Assembly: GCA_047630275.1 (NCBI GenBank)
Contig: JBLHVN010000002.1
Location: forward strand, 620,001-684,000
DNA length: 64,000 nucleotides
Reading direction: 5' to 3'
DNA from: GCA-2720865 sp047630275
GTDB lineage: Bacteria; Bdellovibrionota; Bacteriovoracia; Bacteriovoracales; Bacteriovoracaceae
Shown here one piece after another: positions 53,166 through 62,186 of the stretch. The position numbers and the translations under genes are program-made. Each line of letters starts with the position of its first letter. Positions within the stretch are counted from its first letter, which is position 1. Under the pieces are notes generated by a model. That model did not search any database. It was not told the origin of the DNA and worked only from the letters and a program-made list of their open reading frames with translations.

Positions 53166-53882
53166 TTGAGGATGAAAAAGATCTACTCAATTTGCCTTTT
53201 CCTTTTAATCTCTAGCTGTTCAACTTTTAAAAAAGATGAAATCGATTATTCTGAATCTTATATTACAGGAGTCGGAACGGAGTCCATTTCAAGTGAAGAC
53301 ATTAGAATTAACCTAACACGTAAGACAACAATGGCCGGTGGAAATTATTCAATCAGTGCCTATCCCATTAGCAGGGCCTATATTAATGCACATGCAAAAG
53401 AACTCTCAGCGGGAAAAAGCCTTACAAAGTCTGAAGCGAATAAAGTAAAAAGACAATTAGATGAGAAATACCTGAATGATAAAGCTTGTATTGATATCAA
53501 TTTAACCATCAAAGAATTTCAAAGAGTTAATAACTTAGAGAACTGGCGAGTGACTTTATTTGACTCAAGTAACAGGGCCTATTCTTTAAAATGGTTAAAA
53601 GAGCCTCCATTAGAAATAGCTCTTCCAAGGCCCATAAGTTCACATAGATCTACTTACCATGGCAAAGAAACCATGTGGTTCTTAGCTGGGCAAGCCTGTG
53701 CTGACGCTAATATAGAAATGAAAAAAGGATTTAAGCTTGTCTTTAAACCAAGCTTCGTCCAATGGCCTTTTGAGGGCGACCAAAGATTGACCTGGTCTTT
53801 TAATTACTCTGAAATCATTGACGGAAAAAAGGTTTTAAAGTTAAAGAAAAAGAGGAAGGTTGAAGGCTATAGAGGCTGGTAG
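53166..53882 (+). CDS. Lipoprotein of unknown function
   Basis: 238 residues. Signal and lipobox MKKIYSICLFLLISSC, then an extracellular or periplasmic domain with beta-rich pattern (SEMITGVGTESIS-like strands, GDQRLTWSFNYSEI) and no recognised family. Start: TTG 53166 with AAGG seven bases upstream (MRMKKIYS); an ATG six bases later is equally possible. It ends one base before the convergent acidic protein gene. Confidence 0.72.
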   Translation: MRMKKIYSICLFLLISSCSTFKKDEIDYSESYITGVGTESISSEDIRINLTRKTTMAGGNYSISAYPISRAYINAHAKELSAGKSLTKSEANKVKRQLDEKYLNDKACIDINLTIKEFQRVNNLENWRVTLFDSSNRAYSLKWLKEPPLEIALPRPISSHRSTYHGKETMWFLAGQACADANIEMKKGFKLVFKPSFVQWPFEGDQRLTWSFNYSEIIDGKKVLKLKKKRKVEGYRGW

Positions 53883-53883
53883 A

Positions 53884-55020
53884 TCATTCAAGAATCTTTA
53901 AATCTTCTTCTACGCTGGATTCTTCTGTAGCTCCATCTGATCCGTTACAAAAATCAGTTGGTTCAGACTTTTCGATATAATGTTTTTGGATAGTCACACA
54001 ATCTTCTAAAGTTGCATAAACATTCTTAGTTACACATTCTGGTGCTTTAGAGTTTTCCGTAGACCATTTTGTATTCTCACGGCAAGTAAGATAACTAAAC
54101 TTATCTACACAGGCCCAGTGTTTCGCAACACAATTATAAACAAGCCCTCTGCCACTTCTTTCATAATTTGGAGGTGAGATATATTCAGTCTTCTTTTCAA
54201 TCATCGAGGCCATATCGTTTTTTTCGGTACTCTCATCTGCCCCAACAACATCATCCATCTTCATATCGATTCCAGCATTTAACTCTCCAGCGTCTGAGGC
54301 TTCCCCCATAGGCTTAATTTCTGATGGAGGCTCAACTTTAGGAGTCGGCTCTGGATCCACTTCTGCTTTAGGAGTTGGAGTTACGGCCACTGGTGCTGGT
54401 TCTGTTGGCTTAATAGGATCGGTTGTTTCGCTAGCCTCAGCAGGTTTAATGACTTCAGCTGGTGTTTCAGGCGGTATATCAACAACTTTCGGTTTCTCGT
54501 CTAAAACATTAACTTCAGGCATAGCGGCTGGTTTCTCCACCGCTACTGGAGGGGCGGGCTTCTTCTTAGGCTTCTTTCTTACCCTCTTCTTTTTCTTAAC
54601 GACCTTAACAGGTGCTGGGACTTCATCTTCTTTTTGAGGATCTAACAAGAGAACTGCAATGAGGGCCAGAGCAGCCCCATATATAATAAACTTCTTTCTT
54701 TTCTTCGCGGCAGCGTCTGCATCCTCATCATCTTCATCATCTTCGTAATCTTCATCGTCTTCTTCGCTATCTGAATAAATCTTTTGAGTTTTTTCTTTAG
54801 TATCAGCACCCTCGTCACTTCCCTCTTTAAGAAGGTCTTTGATTTGAACTTTTACTGTTTTACCGTCGTCATCTTCTTCTTCACCATCGCCATGGTATTT
54901 TTCTTCATATTCATCTTCATCTTCATATTCATCATCGTCTTCAGACGAACCTCCACCTGGAAGCTTCTTACGGAGCTCTTCGATGGATGTTTTTAATTTT
55001 TCAATTAAGTCTTCAAACAT
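53884..55020 (-). CDS. Acidic membrane-anchored protein with Pro-rich linker and Cys-rich C-terminal domain
   Basis: 378 residues, not recognised. Residues 20-105 are strongly acidic (long Asp/Glu runs). One transmembrane helix (111-127, FIIYGAALALIAVLLLD) is followed by a basic patch (KVVKKKKRVRKKPKKK), a Pro/Ala/Glu-rich linker (about 155-245, TonB-like) and a C-terminal domain with six Cys (about 300-360). This order (cytoplasmic acidic tail, helix, periplasmic linker, compact disulfide domain) resembles an envelope-spanning coupling protein. AAAGG lies before ATG 55020. Confidence 0.75.
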   Translation of the reverse strand: MFEDLIEKLKTSIEELRKKLPGGGSSEDDDEYEDEDEYEEKYHGDGEEEDDDGKTVKVQIKDLLKEGSDEGADTKEKTQKIYSDSEEDDEDYEDDEDDEDADAAAKKRKKFIIYGAALALIAVLLLDPQKEDEVPAPVKVVKKKKRVRKKPKKKPAPPVAVEKPAAMPEVNVLDEKPKVVDIPPETPAEVIKPAEASETTDPIKPTEPAPVAVTPTPKAEVDPEPTPKVEPPSEIKPMGEASDAGELNAGIDMKMDDVVGADESTEKNDMASMIEKKTEYISPPNYERSGRGLVYNCVAKHWACVDKFSYLTCRENTKWSTENSKAPECVTKNVYATLEDCVTIQKHYIEKSEPTDFCNGSDGATEESSVEEDLKILE

Positions 55021-55160
55021 TTTGATAACCTTTATCTGTTTACCTTTAATACTTATCGAATTTTATTCTAAATGACTTAAGCTATTAAATTTAAAAGGAT
55101 CCCTTACTTGAGTAATCTTCTCTTTGTCGATTTAGTCGGGGTTTCGGTTTCTGGAGTTAA

Positions 55161-56240
55161 TCAATCAGTTATGATTTTTGAAAAAACAGAAGGCAGCTTC
55201 CGGCCTTTGAGAGCAATGACTGCCCACCAATTAACGACTTCTTCGTAAAGCTTATTGATATCCGCGGCTGTTACTAACCAAAATTTAACTGGAGATTCTA
55301 TTGGAGACAAAGGAAAGACTCCATCGATTTCTTCAAGACTATGGCAAAGTTCAGATAAAGATGAATATTTCTTTAGCCATGAAGATGGAGTTACTAGAAG
55401 TGCAGTTTCATTAGATGGCGGACATAAGCGGCTTAACTTCTTAACAACAAGGCCCATGGTCTTTCTATAGTTTACTTCACATAACCAATTCCAATTTTCT
55501 TCAAACCGAAAGCTGTCTATCTGTAGCCTCTCTCTAGCACCTCGATTGTAATATTCTTTGGCAATCTTCTTTAACTCGATTTGGCCTAAATGAGTTTTTA
55601 ATAAGACTCCCCCACGAAAAACTCCCTTTGAATCGTTCAAATTTTTAATTTGAAAAGAAAGCTTAAATTCTCCAGCAATTTCTTCAAAGGTACTTCCTAA
55701 ATCAAAGTCTCGTTTTTTGTGATTCTTCTCAACAAGCAAAGGACTAGCCTCGAGTAGTTTCTCTATCTGCTGAGTATTCTTTTCAAGATCTTCTAAGCTC
55801 AATAGAATGAGGTTCTTCCTTCCCGATCTCTCATAAGGAGTGCGTAAAAAAACTTCACCATATTTCTTTAGAAGAGGTCTTATATCTTCTATTTTGTTAA
55901 TTTCTTCAGCTGAGGAAGCATTTGAGTTTAAGAGTTTAGATATCTCAAGCGAAGTTAACTTAGAGTTTAGCTCTTTTTCTTTTTCTAAATCAGTTAAATC
56001 TCCCCACCAGTTTAGAAAGTTGCCAGTTTTCCTCGTTTGATTCTTAAATCCTGTCGCTTTTTTAATATATTCTAGATACTCATCGCTATAAGAATTATTT
56101 GTTAAGAGGGCTTCTTTTTTATCGCTACAAAAAAAGAAAAGATGTTCTAAAAGATTGTTTACCTTAGGATCAGAACGGTTTTCATAAAGGGCTGATTCAT
56201 AGTCAAAGTTAGCCTTATAGAGACGCTCTATTGCTTCCAC
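55161..56240 (-). CDS. Protein of unknown function in the SUV3-DUF455 unit
   Basis: 359 residues, not recognised. No signal peptide or membrane helix is evident. The middle has GGVLLKTHLGQIELKKIAKEYYNRG (about 205-230) and WNWLCEVNYRKTMGLVVKKLSRLC, and the C-terminus has several Trp. The first 100 residues are charged and helical. GTG 56240 lies inside the end of the DUF455 gene (13-base overlap) with a poor ribosome site, so it depends on translational coupling. This placement suggests a job related to the helicase and DUF455 proteins. Confidence 0.75.
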   Translation of the reverse strand: MEAIERLYKANFDYESALYENRSDPKVNNLLEHLFFFCSDKKEALLTNNSYSDEYLEYIKKATGFKNQTRKTGNFLNWWGDLTDLEKEKELNSKLTSLEISKLLNSNASSAEEINKIEDIRPLLKKYGEVFLRTPYERSGRKNLILLSLEDLEKNTQQIEKLLEASPLLVEKNHKKRDFDLGSTFEEIAGEFKLSFQIKNLNDSKGVFRGGVLLKTHLGQIELKKIAKEYYNRGARERLQIDSFRFEENWNWLCEVNYRKTMGLVVKKLSRLCPPSNETALLVTPSSWLKKYSSLSELCHSLEEIDGVFPLSPIESPVKFWLVTAADINKLYEEVVNWWAVIALKGRKLPSVFSKIITD

Positions 56241-57049
56241 TTTTTTCTACTTGTTATTAAGAAGTCATCTCGGTAACTATCTAATGAGTCAATGAAGTCT
56301 TCACTAAAGCCTGCTCTTTTACGGGCCTCTCTCGAGAAGATCATTCCCTTTGCTCTTGCTGGAGTGATCTTTTCAGGCAGCAAAGACTTATAATAATCCC
56401 ATAGACTTCCAGTTGGCTTCCATTGCTCTAGCCAATGGCGACCAATAGAGACATGGGAGATCTCATCTTCTAAAACTGTATTAAGTATTGAACTGGTTTT
56501 CTCATCTCCAAGGGATTCAAAGATTTCTTTATAATGAATACAAAAATCTAGATTCGCCATTTCAAAAGTAAGGGACATCATGGAGAAGAACTCACTTGGG
56601 GTCTTTAAATCAGGCATCTGTTTCCAGAAGAAATCATTAACAGGAAAATCTCCAAAGGAGACGCCAAGTTCATTAATCCTGCTTACATAGAGCTTAAAAT
56701 GTTTTTGCTCATCTCTTAGGGCAGAGACAATTCCTTTTTTAAACTTCTTATCTTCTTCAGTTAAAGTGGGGTAGCAATAAAGTGCCGCGGCCATCATCTC
56801 TATTGCCAAAAGTTCATGGTTCGCAAAAAAATGCAGGGCCAGGGCTTTATTAGAATCGTTTTTTAAAGTGTTTCTCTTTGGAAACTTAACTTGCTCGTCA
56901 CTAAAACGAATTTCAGCGGATCGGCTAGGCGCTAAGGGAATATCCCTTCCTTCAAATTCATCAAAGGTAAGATCACTACAGCTAAAAAGCTTAGAATCTA
57001 AACTGCTTCCTAATAGAATCTCTTTACTAAAATCGCTAGCTTTCATCAC
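56228..57049 (-). CDS. DUF455 ferritin-like protein
   Basis: 273 residues. The ferritin-like di-iron helices show FANHELLAIEMMAAAL, ALRDEQKHFKLYVSRI, FEMANLDFCIHYKEI and LEDEISHVSIGRHWL, which supply the Glu/His ligands. DUF455 belongs to the ferritin-like superfamily that includes the tRNA hydroxylase MiaE. The GTG at 57049 (or ATG at 57046) overlaps the helicase stop codon (TAGTGATG), so it is coupled to the helicase. Confidence 0.85.
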   Translation of the reverse strand: MMKASDFSKEILLGSSLDSKLFSCSDLTFDEFEGRDIPLAPSRSAEIRFSDEQVKFPKRNTLKNDSNKALALHFFANHELLAIEMMAAALYCYPTLTEEDKKFKKGIVSALRDEQKHFKLYVSRINELGVSFGDFPVNDFFWKQMPDLKTPSEFFSMMSLTFEMANLDFCIHYKEIFESLGDEKTSSILNTVLEDEISHVSIGRHWLEQWKPTGSLWDYYKSLLPEKITPARAKGMIFSREARKRAGFSEDFIDSLDSYRDDFLITSRKKWKQ

Positions 57050-59688
57050 TAGCGTTTATTGAATTTTCTTTTTCTAGATTTCTTTTTAGCATTCTTATCT
57101 CTTGTTCCTGGTGTTGGCTTACCTGGCCTTGAGCCTCTTCTGGCTGATCCAGCTTTTCCGCCCCCACTTCTTCCTCTAGAAGAGCCACCATAACGACGTT
57201 GCTTAAAACAGGCTTCACAGATGGCGAACTTTGAGTTTTCTTCAATCTTTTGTCCACAACTTGAACAAGTAGGAACAATCTTATTTGAAAGGAGAAGGTT
57301 TAGTTTTTCTACTGCAAGAGATTTATTGGCATGAAGAACTTCATCATCAAAGCTAAAGTTCTTATTATCAAAATGCCTCGCTAACCATTGATAAAGTTCA
57401 ACGCATTTAATCGTCGTCTCAAGATAATCGATATCATCAGAATTCGGATCAATAGGATCAAAGAAAATAGGATCATTATTTACATATTTATTTAAGATCC
57501 AAACAAAGTATTGAACATGCTCTAAAAGTCCTTGATTAACGGGAGCACAGGTAAAGCCAAAGATCTCTGAAGAACTTAAAACCTCTTCAGAGTTTGCTTC
57601 CTCGACGATCTCCGCTAGATCAATCATCTCTCCAAGCTCAACGCAAAAGAAAGGTTTCTTAAATTGCATTGTATTAAAGAGCCTGAGAAACTCTGAGAGT
57701 CTAAGCATAGGAAGATTATTATCTTCTAGTGCCTTGTTCACTTGGCTAAAGATATCTAAATCGGGTCCAACCATACATTTCTTTTTTTGATCAAGAGTGG
57801 CATTGATGGCCTCTTCGATTTGATCAATGCCATCCTCTACTCGAGTAAGGCAAGAAACAAAACCAACGGGAAACCGTTGGTACCGACCAGCTCGTCCAGC
57901 AATTTGCTTGATCTCACTAGCGCTAATAACATGCTCTTGATTATTAAAGAATTTTGAAAGAGTGGAGAAGACAATCCTTTTAATAGGAAGGTTCATACCC
58001 ATAGCAATAGCATCGGTACTTACCATAATATCTGTTTCGCCTTGATCGAATTTACGCGCTTGCTCTCTTCTTACTTCAGGAGAAAGCCTTCCATAGACGA
58101 TACTCACTTTAAAGTTAAGCCGCTCTAAATCCATTTTATACTTTAAGGCCTGTCTTCTTGAAAAAACAATAAGTGCATCTGAGCGGTCTAAGTTTCCAAG
58201 AGTAATAGCCTTTTTCTCTACATTAAGCTCAGTCATCCGCTCGTAGTTCTTAATTTCCATTTCATCGCCGCACATTTCGACAATCATTTTAACTAATTCT
58301 AATACTGATGGATCACCACAAATATGAACTTCATCTGCAGAAATATTCACAAGGGCCCTTGTCCAAGCCCAACCTCTTTGAGGGTCAGTGATCATTTGAA
58401 TTTCATCAATAACACAGCAGTCAAAATGTTCTTGCAGCCGGGCCATTTCAATTGTTGATGAATAATGTGTTGAGCCTTCTATTTCAATAACTTCTTCACC
58501 CGTAAGAAGAGTTGTAACGGCTCCTTTTTGGTTCATCGTATCGTACAGCTCAGCTGCTAGAAGTCTAAGGGGCGCTAAATAACAACCCGTATGAACTTCA
58601 CAAAGCCTTTGAATAGCATGATATGTCTTACCAGAGTTAGTTGGGCCCATATGATAGACGATCTTTCTTTTGATTTTTCTTGCTTGAGAGTGAACCCAAA
58701 ATTCCCCAAGATACTCTTGAAGAATTGTTCCGGAGATATCCTTTCTTTTAAGAAGAAGAAGGGATTTAACCATCTTATTAAACTCTCGCCCAATATAATG
58801 CTCGTTTCTCCAGATATTTGTCTTTATCTGATTGAAGAATCTTTTGTATTCACTTTCTTCGATGATTTCAGGACTTAGCTCTTGTTCTTCAAGCATTCTA
58901 ATAAGAATTGGCTTTAAAACGACTTCTCGTCTTTTAGCGAGATCTGATGGGTAAGTGAACCTGTCTCTAACAATTGATTTAACCTGACTATCTAACCTGT
59001 TGATCGTCGATCTCTTTAATCTTGTTCTTACTTTATGAAAGATCCTATCGAGTTTTTTCTGTAGTTCTCTATAGGTATCATTAACATCTTCTACTCCTTC
59101 ATCTAGGAGGGTAGACATTTCTGTTTCAATATTAGAGATCACTTCTTTACAGTCTTCGAAGACTTTATCTCTTGTAAAGGCCCTATAATCCGCCACACAC
59201 TTAACACAGTGGCAGTTCATCTCAGACATCTTTAGATCGATATCAAAGTTTTCCTTTAGGGTCGTTTGGGTCTTAGTATGATCACCTTCAGTGACTTCGC
59301 ACCATTCATCAATACTTTTGATATGCAGCTTAAAGAACTCGGGGCTAAGACCTCCGTCTTGTCCAAAATAGAACATCTCTTTTTCTGGAAACAAACAATC
59401 ATCTAGAAAAATGAGATCTAAAACAAAGTCTCTATTGATGAACTCAATATATGAAATATAATCTTTATTAAACTTGCTAGTTAGTGACGGGTATTCTTTA
59501 AAGAACTTATCAAGCTTAGTTTGAATCTCTTCAACTAAGTCTAAAACAAGACCTGCATCCTCTACAGAGCGAACGTATTCGTCTTCTTCTGAGAATTTAT
59601 TAATTTTAATAATGGTACGCCGTTCTGATTCCAGTAAATTTCGGATGGCGGCAAAATCAGGGATTTCCTGAAGGGATTCTGTGCCCAA
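57049..59688 (-). CDS. SUV3-like RNA helicase with zinc-finger and basic C-terminus
   Basis: 879 residues. The core matches SUV3/Suv3-type helicases: Walker A MGPTNSGKTYHA (about 347), YLAPLRLLAAE, Walker B DEIQM (about 426), GDPSVLELV, STDAIAMGMNLP and QIAGRAGRYQ (about 595). N-terminal 330 residues carry a CHCVKC pair and are otherwise unrecognised. The C-terminus has CSSCGQK...CEAC (about 806-825, zinc ribbon) and then an RG/KS-rich basic tail (residues about 825-879), both likely RNA-binding. Mitochondrial SUV3 works with an exoribonuclease or PNPase; no nuclease gene is adjacent. TTG 59688 is the likely start. Confidence 0.88.
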   Translation of the reverse strand: MGTESLQEIPDFAAIRNLLESERRTIIKINKFSEEDEYVRSVEDAGLVLDLVEEIQTKLDKFFKEYPSLTSKFNKDYISYIEFINRDFVLDLIFLDDCLFPEKEMFYFGQDGGLSPEFFKLHIKSIDEWCEVTEGDHTKTQTTLKENFDIDLKMSEMNCHCVKCVADYRAFTRDKVFEDCKEVISNIETEMSTLLDEGVEDVNDTYRELQKKLDRIFHKVRTRLKRSTINRLDSQVKSIVRDRFTYPSDLAKRREVVLKPILIRMLEEQELSPEIIEESEYKRFFNQIKTNIWRNEHYIGREFNKMVKSLLLLKRKDISGTILQEYLGEFWVHSQARKIKRKIVYHMGPTNSGKTYHAIQRLCEVHTGCYLAPLRLLAAELYDTMNQKGAVTTLLTGEEVIEIEGSTHYSSTIEMARLQEHFDCCVIDEIQMITDPQRGWAWTRALVNISADEVHICGDPSVLELVKMIVEMCGDEMEIKNYERMTELNVEKKAITLGNLDRSDALIVFSRRQALKYKMDLERLNFKVSIVYGRLSPEVRREQARKFDQGETDIMVSTDAIAMGMNLPIKRIVFSTLSKFFNNQEHVISASEIKQIAGRAGRYQRFPVGFVSCLTRVEDGIDQIEEAINATLDQKKKCMVGPDLDIFSQVNKALEDNNLPMLRLSEFLRLFNTMQFKKPFFCVELGEMIDLAEIVEEANSEEVLSSSEIFGFTCAPVNQGLLEHVQYFVWILNKYVNNDPIFFDPIDPNSDDIDYLETTIKCVELYQWLARHFDNKNFSFDDEVLHANKSLAVEKLNLLLSNKIVPTCSSCGQKIEENSKFAICEACFKQRRYGGSSRGRSGGGKAGSARRGSRPGKPTPGTRDKNAKKKSRKRKFNKR

Positions 59689-59729
59689 GGTAACTCTTTT
59701 CTTTCAAATCGTTAATACTAAGCCATTCT

Positions 59730-59750
59730 ACCAAATCCAGAGGATTCGGT
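59730..59750. repeat. Hairpin in the helicase upstream region
   Basis: ACCAAATCC-AGA-GGATTCGGT, nine pairs with one G-T. It lies about 42 bases before the helicase start, between it and the M28 gene stop. No T-tract follows on either strand, so it could be a leader structure or a weak terminator. Confidence 0.35.
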
Positions 59751-59780
59751 AAAATGACTGTAGATTAATTTTTTTAGGGT

Positions 59781-61007
59781 TTATTTGTCGAGTTCAAGAA
59801 CGAAGGCTACACCCATTCTTGCAAATTTCGCAGCATGTTCTGCTGTTCCACCAGACTGAGAGATTGTATCTCTACCAGTATGGATCTTTCCGTTCATATC
59901 ACTCTTCTTAGACTCAAAAGGCATAGAAACGGGGTAACCTTGTCTGTTCCAGCTAGCGTGGTCTGAACAAGCATATCCACATTTGTCATAGCCCCACTTA
60001 ATGGTAGGAAGATATGTGTCGATTAGTTTTCCTAAGAAGGCGTTTTGAGCCTGGTTAGTAAAATCTGTCATCATTACGATATCAACTTCAGAGCCTTTGT
60101 AATTGGTCATATCCAGTTGGAGAGCACCAACAACGTTGATCCCCTTATTCTTAAAACTAGTCGCAATTTCTTTAGAGCCTAAAAGCCCTACTTCTTCTGC
60201 GGCATAGGCCATAAACTTAATAGTTTTCTCTGGTTGGTAAGATGAATCAACTAGTAGTCTCATGATTTCAGTAACTGTCCCTGTTCCTGATGCATTATCA
60301 TCAGCTCCAGGAGCTCTTGCATTCTCACGTCCCCAAAAACCTGCAATTGAATCAGCATGTCCACCAATAACAATAACGTCATTAGTCTTTCCTTTAATAG
60401 TTGCTATTAAAGAAGGCTGAGGCCAACGGTCATGCTTAAAGAACTTAACAGTAGCGTCTGTTCTTCCTGCAGTGATCTTTTCCCAGTGAGACTTTAGCCA
60501 TTTTTGAGAATCAACACCTGTTGAAGACTTATAGTATCTGTTTTTAAAGCTTGAAAGTTTTTCGATTGTTTTTTGAATCTCTTTAGCTTGAACTTGAGCA
60601 ATCATAGGGCGAACAATGTCTCCTCTATTGATTGAGTAGTCTTCAGTTAGACCTTTTTCTCCAAATTCTCTCTCGCCAGTGGCGTAAAGAGTCTCAAGAC
60701 CTTTTTCTTCATTGTCATGAACAACAAAGCCGCCACATCTTTTGAACTTCTCATGCATCATGGCTGAAATACAGTTTACTTGTCCTTCTTTAACTTGGAT
60801 AAGAGAGATTCCATCATTGCTCTTATTCGTTGTTAATTTTTGTCCTGGAAAAGTTCCTTGAAGTTCACTAACAGCATCACTTCCGATTGAAATCCAAACT
60901 AGTGGAGAAGAATCATTCTTCTCGTTATAGTCGCATTTAACCTCGTGAGCATTCGCTGTCAGGCTCAAGCTTAAAAATATAGTTGAAATTATTGCTGTCT
61001 TTAGCAT
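59781..61007 (-). CDS. Secreted M28 family aminopeptidase
   Basis: 408 residues with a signal peptide (LKTAIISTIFLSLSLTANA). M28 zinc ligands: GGHADS, GADDNASG, AAEEVGLLG, LDMTNY and IHTGRDT. The GFWGRENARAPGADD context resembles Vibrio leucine aminopeptidase Ap1-type enzymes. Residues 25-130 are a likely propeptide. ATG 61007 with GGAGG six bases upstream is chosen over an ATG ten codons earlier. It may digest peptides outside the cell. Confidence 0.92.
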   Translation of the reverse strand: MLKTAIISTIFLSLSLTANAHEVKCDYNEKNDSSPLVWISIGSDAVSELQGTFPGQKLTTNKSNDGISLIQVKEGQVNCISAMMHEKFKRCGGFVVHDNEEKGLETLYATGEREFGEKGLTEDYSINRGDIVRPMIAQVQAKEIQKTIEKLSSFKNRYYKSSTGVDSQKWLKSHWEKITAGRTDATVKFFKHDRWPQPSLIATIKGKTNDVIVIGGHADSIAGFWGRENARAPGADDNASGTGTVTEIMRLLVDSSYQPEKTIKFMAYAAEEVGLLGSKEIATSFKNKGINVVGALQLDMTNYKGSEVDIVMMTDFTNQAQNAFLGKLIDTYLPTIKWGYDKCGYACSDHASWNRQGYPVSMPFESKKSDMNGKIHTGRDTISQSGGTAEHAAKFARMGVAFVLELDK

Positions 61008-61196
61008 CCTCGCCCTCCACTGGCTTGACTTGGTCATCCCTGACCGTCTTTACTTATCCAATAAGTCTAGCGACACCTATATGAATTGCGTTTTTTTTCA
61101 CCTAATATGTTCTTACAAACTTGTTGTAAGTTTGACGTATTTCGCGTCTATAGAACGAATAAACAAGCACTTAGCTTTTAGTATAAGGACTCTCGA

Positions 61197-62186
61197 ATGA
61201 TTAATACATGGTTGACTAAAACGTTTAACATTAAATATCCCATCATAATGGCGCCAATGTTTCTCGTTTCCAATATTGATATGACCATCGCCGCAGCTGA
61301 AGCTGGCATCACCGGATGTATCCCTGCCCTTAATTACAGGACTGCCGAAGAGTTTGAAGAAGCCCTAAAGACCCTTAAAGAAAAGTGCCCAGGTGCCTAT
61401 GGAATCAACCTTATTGTGAACAAGAGTAATGTGCTCTTAGAAAAGCAGATTGCTCTTTGTGAAAAATACTTGCCCGATTATATTATCACTTCACTTGGCT
61501 CACCAAAGGACGTTATCAAGCGTTGTGGTTCTAAAGGAGTGAAGGTTATCTGCGACGTCGTTGATATCGAGTACGCCCTTAAGTGCCAAGAGCTTGGAGC
61601 CGACGCTGTCATCGCTGTCAATTCAGGAGCCGGCGGCCATGCTGGTCCTACTCCAGCTTCAATCTTAGTTCCTATGTTGAAAAAGAACTGCTCTATTCCA
61701 GTCATTTCAGCAGGAGGAGTCGGAACCGGTGCAGGTTTATTGTCTGTCCTGGCCCTAGGCTCTGAAGGAGTAAGTGTAGGAAGTCCTTTCATAGCTACGA
61801 CTGAAGCCTCTGTTACTCAAGAATATAAACAGGCCATTGTAGATTACGGGGCAAAAGATATAGCCCTTACGACAAAGCTCTCTGGCACACCTTGTACTGT
61901 GATCAAAACCCCATACGTTGAAGAAATCGGTCTTGATCAAAATCCCATTGAAAAGATACTTAATAAAAATAAGAAGCTGAAAAAATATGTAAAGATGCTC
62001 ACCTTTTATAAAGGAATGAAGCTCTTAGAAAAAGCGGCCATGGGCGCAACTTATAAAAGTGTTTGGTGTGCAGGTCCTTCGATTGAATTTGTTAATAAGA
62101 TCGAACCTACTAAAGTTATTGTAGAGAGAATTATAAACGAGTATTCAGAGGCATTAAATCGTCTTGAGTCATTAAAAGATGCCTAA
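61197..62186 (+). CDS. Nitronate monooxygenase-like flavoprotein (2-nitropropane dioxygenase family)
   Basis: 329-residue TIM-barrel FMN enzyme: KYPIIMAPMFLVS, GINLIVNKSN, AVNSGAGGHAGPT, VISAGGVGTGAGL and ALGSEGVSVGSPFIAT. The GGHxG motif binds FMN; the His is the presumed catalytic base. Actual substrate is unknown; many members act as enoyl reductases or generic quinone reductases. An AAGGA site precedes ATG 61197. The MFS gene starts within its end (8-base overlap). Confidence 0.9.
   Translation: MINTWLTKTFNIKYPIIMAPMFLVSNIDMTIAAAEAGITGCIPALNYRTAEEFEEALKTLKEKCPGAYGINLIVNKSNVLLEKQIALCEKYLPDYIITSLGSPKDVIKRCGSKGVKVICDVVDIEYALKCQELGADAVIAVNSGAGGHAGPTPASILVPMLKKNCSIPVISAGGVGTGAGLLSVLALGSEGVSVGSPFIATTEASVTQEYKQAIVDYGAKDIALTTKLSGTPCTVIKTPYVEEIGLDQNPIEKILNKNKKLKKYVKMLTFYKGMKLLEKAAMGATYKSVWCAGPSIEFVNKIEPTKVIVERIINEYSEALNRLESLKDA

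Noticed and set aside
54449..54996. Phe/Ile-rich reading frames opposite the acidic protein
   Set aside because: They mirror Asp/Glu/Lys codon runs of the real gene.
55161..59688. Anti-phage defence system interpretation of the helicase unit
   Set aside because: No mobile-element signs, no nuclease or toxin gene, and codon use like the neighbours.
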